This document shows positions 1 to 3,809 of a stretch of 5,378 bases of DNA, piece by piece. This DNA comes from Oscillospiraceae bacterium (GTDB taxonomy: Bacteria > Bacillota > Clostridia > Oscillospirales > Ruminococcaceae). The first letter of the stretch is position 1. The number at the start of each line of letters is the position of its first letter. Where the stretch lies: contig JAHHTS010000131.1 of assembly GCA_020024475.1 (NCBI GenBank), positions 1 through 5,378 of the forward strand. The letters are read 5' to 3'. The notes below the pieces were generated by a model. The model had not been told where the DNA came from. It saw nothing but the letters and a program-made list of their open reading frames with translations, and did not search any database. The translations under genes were made by a program, and so were the position numbers.

Positions 1-145
1 ATTCATGATCTTCCATAATAGCTTGCGCAATTCCTAACTTATGTTTCATTCTTAAAGTATATTGTTTTAATATTGTATATTTATATAAGATACTATCATT
101 AAATTGACATTTTGTTCTGTTATTTGGGAGTGCTAAATTTTTCAC
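1..145 (-). CDS. Partial open reading frame running off the left edge, unknown product
   Basis: The minus strand is open from 151 (just after a TAG at 152-154) to the window edge, about 50 codons. This is longer than expected by chance in such AT-rich DNA, but not overwhelming. Possible starts are a GTG at 145 and an ATG at 49. Neither has a convincing Shine-Dalgarno sequence: the GTG follows an A-rich stretch and the ATG follows TTTAAGA. From the ATG the peptide begins MKHKLGIAQAIMEDHE, which reads like an ordinary soluble N-terminus. The longer version is basic and polar, with one Cys. I do not recognise the family, and the gene body lies outside the window. It could also be a decayed gene fragment. 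Confidence 0.35.
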   Translation of the reverse strand, partial: MKNLALPNNRTKCQFNDSILYKYTILKQYTLRMKHKLGIAQAIMEDHE

Positions 146-151
146 TTTTTG

Positions 152-372
152 CTAATTTTTAGGTCTAAAATGATAAAAAGTATCAAAATCTGTGTTATAT
201 GAATTTGTGCGTTGTTTTATTCTTATACTTCAATAGGTTATAATTTAACTATGGGAAAAGCTTCAGTTCTCAGTAACGTGTTATTTTATAGATTTTTAAA
301 GAAATTTTTTCTTGAAAAATAAAGAAACGACATAACATAGAAAAGATAAAAATTACTACTATTATGGGAATG
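152..372. other. AT-rich stretch without a firm gene
   Basis: Nothing here reaches the standard of a gene. It contains a 10-codon ORF at 170 and a 23-codon ORF at 251-322 (listed separately as speculative). An AAGAAA/TTTCTT inverted repeat at 299-313 is too AT-rich to be meaningful alone. A perfect TATAAT sits at 239-244 without a good -35. No tRNA-like, CRISPR-like or insertion-sequence terminal repeat structure was seen. It is probably the spacer between the left-edge frame and the terminator of the 117-residue orphan gene. Confidence 0.5.
251..322 (+). CDS. Speculative 23-residue peptide ORF
   Basis: ATG at 251 opens 23 codons ending in TAA at 320-322. The peptide has a short polar start, then a run rich in Leu, Phe and Lys (VLSNVLFYRFLKKFFLEK) that would form an amphipathic basic helix. 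There is no Shine-Dalgarno sequence at proper distance; the nearest AGG is 13 nt upstream. However, a perfect TATAAT at 239-244 would place the transcription start at or next to the ATG, so a leaderless message is conceivable. No good -35 accompanies it. Chance is a fully adequate explanation, and this is recorded only because small basic amphipathic peptides do occur in toxin-rich regions. Confidence 0.12.
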   Translation: MGKASVLSNVLFYRFLKKFFLEK

Positions 373-404
373 AAAAAAATAAAAGAAAAGCCCCATAGTG
401 GGGC
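373..404 (-). terminator. Intrinsic terminator of the 117-residue orphan gene
   Basis: GCCCCA (390-395) pairs with TGGGGC (399-404) around a TAG loop. Read on the minus strand, the hairpin is followed by an almost uninterrupted T tract (complement of 373-389). It begins 4 nt after the stop codon of the minus-strand gene ending at 409. A GC-rich hairpin in such AT-rich DNA is a strong signal, and its orientation supports the minus-strand gene over the overlapping plus-strand frame. Confidence 0.9.
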
Positions 405-408
405 AATG

Positions 409-762
409 TTAATTATTTATTCTAGGATTACAAAAAGGATAGACTCTATACACTTTGATATACTCATTCATAAATGAATCATAGGTTAGAAATTCATACC
501 AATCAAATTCATCATAAGGAATACCTATACTTTTTCTTAATATCTTTTCACAAAAGAGCTTTGCTTCATCTAAAGAATGAAAGATTAATTTATGGTCTTG
601 AGGTATGTTTTCAATGTTTTGACAACCTAATATCTTTTCATTCTGACAATGAAGAATTACAGGTGCAACAAAGATATGTTTTGTCTTACTAATATCATAG
701 GGTAAGCAAATAAAAGTATCATGTTTTGTTTGATTATTTTCTGTTTTACTAATTTCATTCAT
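409..762 (-). CDS. Orphan protein of unknown function, 117 residues
   Basis: I do not recognise this protein. Start ATG (762-760) is preceded by GGAG (complement of 771-774) at 8 nt, and the gene ends in a perfect intrinsic terminator 4 nt past the stop, so it is almost certainly expressed. The sequence is soluble, with no signal peptide or membrane segment. It has a polar, Asn/Lys/Thr-rich N-terminus (1-14), then a probable beta strand (IFVAPVILHC, about 30-39). A likely helix follows around 62-76 (HSLDEAKLFCEKILR). The acidic/aromatic C-terminal half contains YDEFDWYEFLTYD and ends in IKVYRVYPF. Five cysteines are scattered without a zinc-binding CxxC pattern. It is monocistronic and divergent from the tandem RHH gene across a 225-base gap, so the two could share control. 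No neighbour assigns it a role. Confidence 0.75.
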   Translation of the reverse strand: MNEISKTENNQTKHDTFICLPYDISKTKHIFVAPVILHCQNEKILGCQNIENIPQDHKLIFHSLDEAKLFCEKILRKSIGIPYDEFDWYEFLTYDSFMNEYIKVYRVYPFCNPRINN

Positions 763-795
763 TGTATTTACTCCATGTTTTTAACTTTATTATAT

Positions 796-824
796 ATTAT
801 ATTTATAAAACTGATAAAAAGAAT
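796..824 (-). promoter_or_regulatory. Candidate promoter of the 117-residue orphan gene
   Basis: On the minus strand a perfect TATAAT (complement of 796-801) lies about 34 bases upstream of the ATG. The position for a -35 holds only ATTCTT/TTCTTT (818-824), which matches poorly. The surroundings are nearly pure A/T, so TATAAT can arise by chance. Confidence 0.3.
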
Positions 825-873
825 TTATGAGTACCTTTTATTCAGTGAGAACATTATAATATGCTATGAGATG

Positions 874-919
874 ACAGTATTATTAAGTTAAACAATATTA
901 TTCAAATTATATACAATAT
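874..919 (+). repeat. Three ACA(A/G)TAT direct repeats upstream of the tandem RHH gene
   Basis: ACAGTAT (874-880), ACAATAT (892-898) and ACAATAT (913-919) lie in the same orientation, with start-to-start steps of 18 and 21 bases, close to two helical turns. They sit between the divergent orphan gene and the RHH gene, upstream of the candidate -10 at 951-956. RHH proteins commonly bind short repeated sites, so an operator role is possible. The AT richness makes coincidence a serious alternative. Confidence 0.25.
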
Positions 920-950
920 ATTTTTATTATTTGATTTTAAAATTAGTATA

Positions 951-956
951 TATAAT
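951..956 (+). promoter_or_regulatory. Candidate -10 box (TATAAT) for the tandem RHH gene
   Basis: A perfect TATAAT lies 31 bases upstream of the ATG at 988, giving a transcription start near 963. The nearest -35-like element, TTGATT (931-936), is only 14 bases away, which is too close, so the -35 assignment is uncertain. TTGACA at 971-976 is too close to the start codon to serve as a -35 for this gene. Confidence 0.35.
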
Positions 957-977
957 TAAAGTATAAAAAATTGACAT

Positions 978-983
978 AGGAGG
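978..983 (+). promoter_or_regulatory. Strong ribosome binding site AGGAGG
   Basis: The full AGGAGG consensus is followed by only 4 nt (TTAT) before the ATG at 988. The spacing is short, but this is the strongest Shine-Dalgarno in the window and it fixes the start of the RHH gene. Confidence 0.8.
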
Positions 984-987
984 TTAT

Positions 988-1494
988 ATGAAAAATAATG
1001 TCCAATTTGATTTTCCAGCTGATGAATACTTAATAGTAAAAGCTGTTATTGATTCTTTAGGATTTTCAGTTGCAAGTTTGATAAGATTATATTTGAAACA
1101 ATGTATTGAAATGAAAGAAATTCCATTTTCTATGAAGGTTGATAGTGAAGTCTATGAAGTATATGAACTACACCTAAAACGTGAAGGCGTTTCAAAAAGA
1201 AGAACAGAAATGGTAACAGTACAATTTCGATTAGAGCATGAATTATATATGCAATCTAAAATCTTTGCCTATTCACTTGGCTTAGGATTTACAAACTTAG
1301 TAGTGATTTTTTTCAAACAGATTTTATTTGAAAAGAAAATACCACTTTGCCTAAATCCCACAGAAAACCAAATAATAGAACATTATCCAAACATTAAAGA
1401 AGATATTATCGACTTTCCAGGTGCATACCATGATTTAAAGTTAAAGGTAAAAGATCCATTTGATGAAATTCTAGGCAATGATTTTCCAATGTAG
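988..1494 (+). CDS. Tandem DinJ/RelB-like ribbon-helix-helix protein
   Basis: The 168-residue protein contains two DinJ/RelB-type ribbon-helix-helix units in one chain. Residues 5-51 and 78-124 align without gaps over 47 positions, with 14 identities. Shared landmarks are a VQF strand, a conserved Tyr and Lys in helix 1, SLG at the turn, KQ in helix 2 and the closing K-x-IP. The pattern matches DinJ antitoxins: N-terminal strand, helix, the lGlsxsxlirl segment, then the xxxIPF end. A charged linker (about 52-77, including KRR) joins the halves, and an acidic tail of about 44 residues follows. RHH proteins normally dimerise to build one DNA-binding ribbon, so I infer that one chain folds as a pseudo-dimer. 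No YafQ/RelE-like toxin is adjacent, because a terminator follows directly. It may be a repressor or a stand-alone antitoxin. The start is fixed by AGGAGG. Confidence 0.75.
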   Translation: MKNNVQFDFPADEYLIVKAVIDSLGFSVASLIRLYLKQCIEMKEIPFSMKVDSEVYEVYELHLKREGVSKRRTEMVTVQFRLEHELYMQSKIFAYSLGLGFTNLVVIFFKQILFEKKIPLCLNPTENQIIEHYPNIKEDIIDFPGAYHDLKLKVKDPFDEILGNDFPM

Positions 1495-1535
1495 TGGTAT
1501 TTATTGAGTTAATTATAATGAGATATTAATCCTTT

Positions 1536-1568
1536 AAAAAGAGAGAAGATTTTTTCTTCTCTTTTTTT
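1536..1568 (+). terminator. Intrinsic terminator after the tandem RHH gene, probably bidirectional
   Basis: AGAGAAGA (1542-1549) pairs with TCTTCTCT (1555-1562) around a five-T loop. The stem can be extended by a G-U pair and then AAAAA (1536-1540) with TTTTT (1564-1568). A T run follows on the plus strand, and the complement of the A run gives a T run on the minus strand. It therefore can end both the RHH gene and the convergent fic gene whose stop lies at 1629. Confidence 0.85.
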
Positions 1569-1611
1569 TGTGTATTAGGTTGAAGATGAGTAAAATGTGT
1601 ATAATTGATTG

Positions 1612-1625
1612 ATAATCATGATTAT
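1612..1625. repeat. Perfect 14-bp palindrome in the convergent intergenic region
   Basis: ATAATCATGATTAT is its own reverse complement. It lies 3 bases beyond the stop codon of the downstream fic gene and about 44 bases past the terminator stem. It loosely resembles Fur-type AT-rich boxes but sits between two gene ends, where an operator would be unexpected. Chance or a minor RNA hairpin is possible. Confidence 0.3.
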
Positions 1626-1628
1626 TGC

Positions 1629-2426
1629 TTAGCTAGGAATATTTTTTACAAACTCTTTGATAGTTTTTAATGTATTATCCCAAGACAATGAGCAAAATTG
1701 TATAAATAAATCAAGGAGGTGTTTGTCAAATGTCTTTTGCAGAGAATAATTCCTATCAGGAGGGGAGATTTTATTTAATAAAAGAAGATACTCTTTACGT
1801 TGATCAGGATCTATAATAATAGGGGGATAATCATGTTTTATTAATGGAATATTAGCTAAAATTCTTGCAAGTCTTCCATTTCCATCAGCAAATGGGTGAA
1901 TAGAGAGGAATTTAAGTAATATGTCTGCATAAATGTTTATAGCTGTGGATTGATCAAAATCATCAAGTTTATAGTAGGAATTAAAAATTTCAATCCATTG
2001 CGACATCATTGCTTTTGATGATTGAGGGCTTGGATAAAGCATATAACGGGTTGTATTTGAATCATCAAGTATATGTGTTCCATTATCTTCTATCTTATAT
2101 TTTCCAACAGGAGAATAAATATCTATAACATCTGGAATGATAATTCTATGAAGTTTTTTTATGTCTTGCTCTGTAAATTCATTTTGATTTATAAAGATAT
2201 TATTTACAACATCAATAGCATTAGCATGAGCCTTTATTTCACAATGTTCTTGAAAACTTTTTCCACGTACAGTTATTCCATGAAAAAGAAAGAAAAAAGT
2301 ATCACCAAAAGAAAAAGTGTTTCCTTCTAAAGCTGTTGAGCTATGAGTCCAAGAAATGAGAAGATTTTTATTAATTTCTCTTCGTATATTAGGAGAAAAA
2401 CTTTGATAATAGTTTCTAATATCCAT
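1629..2426 (-). CDS. Fic family protein, class II (N-terminal inhibitory motif), probable AMP-transferase
   Basis: Fic enzymes mostly transfer AMP from ATP to a hydroxyl on a target protein. This 265-residue protein carries the canonical active-site loop HPFADGNGRLAR (residues 177-188), with catalytic His177, metal-binding Asp181, the GNGR phosphate-binding loop and Arg188. The N-terminal inhibitory motif S-x-x-x-E-G (Ser30, Glu34, Gly35 in STALEGN) marks class II. In that class the Glu contacts the second Arg of the loop and keeps the enzyme off until relieved. The target-docking flap likely lies around 106-120 (GKYKIEDNG). Residues after about 215 form a helical C-terminal extension. There is no signal peptide, so it should be cytosolic. 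GAGG (complement of 2434-2437) lies 7 nt before the ATG. It lies 137 bases downstream of a second fic gene in the same direction. The substrate is unknown. Confidence 0.9.
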   Translation of the reverse strand: MDIRNYYQSFSPNIRREINKNLLISWTHSSTALEGNTFSFGDTFFFLFHGITVRGKSFQEHCEIKAHANAIDVVNNIFINQNEFTEQDIKKLHRIIIPDVIDIYSPVGKYKIEDNGTHILDDSNTTRYMLYPSPQSSKAMMSQWIEIFNSYYKLDDFDQSTAINIYADILLKFLSIHPFADGNGRLARILANIPLIKHDYPPIIIDPDQRKEYLLLLNKISPPDRNYSLQKTFDKHLLDLFIQFCSLSWDNTLKTIKEFVKNIPS

Positions 2427-2433
2427 GTTGTAA

Positions 2434-2474
2434 CCTCATGTAGACAATTTATCGAAAATAAATTTAGTTGGCAA
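2434..2474 (-). promoter_or_regulatory. Candidate internal promoter and RBS for the downstream fic gene
   Basis: On the minus strand TTGCCA (complement of 2469-2474, 5/6 to the -35 consensus) is separated by 17 bases from TAAATT (complement of 2446-2451, 4/6 to the -10). The predicted start would leave a leader of only about 12 nt containing the GAGG at 2434-2437. It would let this fic gene be transcribed independently of the upstream one. Read-through from the upstream gene is equally possible. Confidence 0.3.
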
Positions 2475-2560
2475 GAAAAGAGAATAACGTAAAAGAATAT
2501 TTGTATAAATATAAAAATAAATAAATTAGAATAGTTACATGAATAAAACAATAAAACAGC

Positions 2561-2581
2561 GTATCAAATATATTTTGATAC
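2561..2581 (-). terminator. AT-rich hairpin spanning the stop codon of the upstream fic gene, possible weak terminator
   Basis: GTATCAAA (2561-2568) and TTTGATAC (2574-2581) form an 8-bp stem with a 5-nt loop. On the minus strand it covers the last codons and the TGA stop (2566-2564), and is followed by GCTGTTTTATTGTTTTATT, a broken T-rich tract. The stem has few G-C pairs, so termination would be partial at best. It could instead protect or separate the two fic messages. Confidence 0.35.
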
Positions 2582-3331
2582 ATTCATTGCTTTATTCTTT
2601 TTTATTGTAGCTATAATAGTATTTAATTCTATTAATTTTGTATTCATTAAATAGGCAAGATAGTCTTTAAATGGGTTTATATCATTATTGAGAACGAATT
2701 TATCTAGCACGGTAAAATAATGCGATTTATCTTCTTTTGGAATAATGATAGCAGGGAAGCTATGTGTTAATAATTGGTAATTCATTATCATTCTTGACGT
2801 TTTACCATTACCATCTAAAAAAGGGTGAATACGAACAAATTCTGCATGAGTCCAAGCAGCTAAAGCAAGGGGATCATCTTTATAACTCCGTGATATATCA
2901 GAGTAATAGTATTTCAACTGCTTATACATATCGTTACATGATGGAGGTTTAAATTTTGCTCCCAGAATATATACATTTTCGTTTCTATAATTTCCCCCTA
3001 GAAGTATATCTTTTGTAAGATAAAAATGTATTTCTTTTATAATTTTTTCTGATAGGGGCAATTTTTTTGCAATACAATCTTTTATGTAATTATATGTATT
3101 ATTATGATTAATTACTTCATAAAGGTTTTCTAGTTTTTTGCCACTTCCTGCTATATTCTTTTTTATAAGAATTGACTCAACCTCTTGTAAAGAAAGCCTA
3201 TTTCCCTCTATTCCAGTGGAGTGGTAGGCATATTGTACAGAAAAATTTTCTTCATAGGCAGGAAATTCTATTAAGAGTTGTTTGTTCTCACAATAAAGAG
3301 TATAGTTTTCAAATAGTTGGGTGTAATTCAT
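2564..3331 (-). CDS. Fic family protein, class II, with GNGK active-site variant
   Basis: A 255-residue cytosolic Fic protein and likely AMP-transferase. The active-site loop is HPFLDGNGKTSR (residues 169-180): catalytic His169, metal-binding Asp173, the GNG turn and the final Arg180 are present. Lys177 replaces the usual first Arg. The inhibitory helix motif STGIEGN gives Ser38, Glu42 and Gly43, so this is also class II. A typical flap precursor (GGNYRNENVYILGAKFKPP, about 112-130) precedes a helical stretch leading into the loop. The C-terminus (about 215-255) is helical and Lys-rich. AAAAGG (complement of 3339-3344) lies 7 nt before the ATG. It shares only family motifs with the second fic gene downstream, so it is not a recent duplicate. 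It is divergent from hipB, and its promoter overlaps an inverted repeat. The target is unknown. Confidence 0.9.
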   Translation of the reverse strand: MNYTQLFENYTLYCENKQLLIEFPAYEENFSVQYAYHSTGIEGNRLSLQEVESILIKKNIAGSGKKLENLYEVINHNNTYNYIKDCIAKKLPLSEKIIKEIHFYLTKDILLGGNYRNENVYILGAKFKPPSCNDMYKQLKYYYSDISRSYKDDPLALAAWTHAEFVRIHPFLDGNGKTSRMIMNYQLLTHSFPAIIIPKEDKSHYFTVLDKFVLNNDINPFKDYLAYLMNTKLIELNTIIATIKKNKAMNVSKYI

Positions 3332-3358
3332 AGTTATGCCTTTTAAAGTATGTTTTAT

Positions 3359-3387
3359 AGTATAATATAAAGTTAGTTTGTTGTAAA
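3359..3387 (-). promoter_or_regulatory. Sigma-A-type promoter of the upstream fic gene
   Basis: On the minus strand TTTACA (complement of 3382-3387) and TATACT (complement of 3359-3364) are each 5/6 to consensus and exactly 17 bases apart. Transcription would start near 3352, about 20 bases before the fic start codon at 3331. This is the best-matching promoter in the window. Confidence 0.65.
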
Positions 3388-3397
3388 TTTTACTAAC
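3372..3397. promoter_or_regulatory. Inverted repeat overlapping the fic promoter, candidate operator
   Basis: GTTAGT (3372-3377) and ACTAAC (3392-3397) form an inverted repeat with a 14-base spacer. A second small inverted repeat, GTAAA-T-TTTAC (3383-3393), is nested at its right side. The element spans the -35 and most of the spacer of the fic promoter, so a bound protein would block RNA polymerase. HipB operators in Escherichia coli are also inverted repeats with a spacer (established knowledge), which makes the adjacent HipB the obvious candidate binder (inference). Confidence 0.4.
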
Positions 3398-3430
3398 AGC
3401 ATAATATTATTATATCATGTTGAAATTTTT

Positions 3431-3440
3431 ATGTTAGAAT
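3431..3440 (+). promoter_or_regulatory. Extended -10 promoter for hipBA
   Basis: TGTTAGAAT (3432-3440) matches the extended -10 form TGnTATAAT, with one mismatch in the hexamer. The -35 region at the ideal distance (3412-3417, ATATCA) matches only 3/6, which is tolerable for an extended -10 promoter. Transcription would begin near 3447, giving a leader of about 60 bases before hipB. Confidence 0.45.
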
Positions 3441-3450
3441 ATATTTACAA

Positions 3451-3464
3451 ATAATAGCTATTAT
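3451..3464. promoter_or_regulatory. Perfect 14-bp palindrome just downstream of the hipBA start site, candidate operator
   Basis: ATAATAGCTATTAT is its own reverse complement. It lies a few bases after the predicted hipBA transcription start, a typical place for an autoregulatory site. A related half (TTAGCT) follows at 3466-3471, suggesting a second, imperfect half-site. XRE-type repressors bind such short palindromes. Confidence 0.4.
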
Positions 3465-3506
3465 ATTAGCTTTAATAAATAAAAATTAGTAATAAAAGGT
3501 AAAATA

Positions 3507-3809
3507 ATGTCTATTCCTATTTTAAGATCTCCCCATGAAATTCGTATGATTATTGCTTCTAGGATAAAACAATTACGATTGAAAGAAAATTTAAGTCGGG
3601 AAGGATTAGCAAATAAATCTGGTGTTCCAGTAAGTACGATTAAGAGATTTGAAACAACAGGTTATATTTCATTATCATCTCTTATTGCTTTGTCTTTTGC
3701 CTTGGGGAAACAAGAAGACTTTGAGTTATTGTTCAAAGAAAGTGATATGCCTACATCATTATTTATAGAAGAACCAAAGGAACGGAAAAGAGGAAGAAGA
3801 AAATGCTAA
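3507..3809 (+). CDS. hipB: HipB-like antitoxin, XRE-family DNA-binding protein
   Basis: A 100-residue protein with a helix-turn-helix of the XRE/Cro type at about residues 17-67. Helix 1 is RIKQLRLKE, followed by LSREGLANKSG (helix 2 and turn), VPVSTIKRFETTG (recognition helix) and SLSSLIALSFALG (closing helices). HipB proteins dimerise, repress their own operon and hold HipA in an inactive complex. The C-terminus is strongly basic (PKERKRGRRKC, 90-100), probably for extra DNA or HipA contact. The start is supported by AAGG at 3496-3499, 7 nt before the ATG. The last 7 bases overlap hipA, which implies translational coupling. A palindrome in its leader and an inverted repeat in the facing fic promoter are candidate binding sites. 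The family assignment rests on the HTH pattern together with the hipA neighbour. Confidence 0.88.
   Translation: MSIPILRSPHEIRMIIASRIKQLRLKENLSREGLANKSGVPVSTIKRFETTGYISLSSLIALSFALGKQEDFELLFKESDMPTSLFIEEPKERKRGRRKC
3789..3794 (+). promoter_or_regulatory. hipA ribosome binding site inside the end of hipB
   Basis: AGAGGA lies 8 nt before the hipA ATG at 3803, within the basic-tail codons of hipB. This supports that start and coupled translation of the two genes. Confidence 0.6.

Noticed and set aside
474..692. Plus-strand open frame of 72 codons opposite the 117-residue orphan gene
   Set aside because: No Shine-Dalgarno before its ATG, and the terminator orientation and RBS support the minus-strand gene. 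Composition looks like an antisense shadow.
266..852. GTTCTCA (266-272) and TGAGAAC (846-852) flanking the 117-residue gene as a possible terminal inverted repeat
   Set aside because: Only 7 bases match, no longer extension, no target duplication and no transposase between them. Expected by chance.
1600..1628. Fur-box reading of the GATAATCATGATTAT region
   Set aside because: The match to the Fur consensus is partial, and the site lies between converging gene ends rather than at a promoter.
2073..2330. Plus-strand open frame of 85 codons inside the downstream fic gene
   Set aside because: Lies wholly antisense to a gene with intact Fic motifs and lacks a ribosome binding site.
2327..2551. 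Minus-strand hydrophobic open frame of 74 codons overlapping the start of the downstream fic gene
   Set aside because: Starts with TTG without a Shine-Dalgarno and overlaps fic coding sequence in another frame. Its hydrophobicity follows from T-rich intergenic DNA.
2764..2952. Plus-strand open frame of 62 codons inside the upstream fic gene
   Set aside because: Antisense shadow over the conserved Fic loop region with no start signals.
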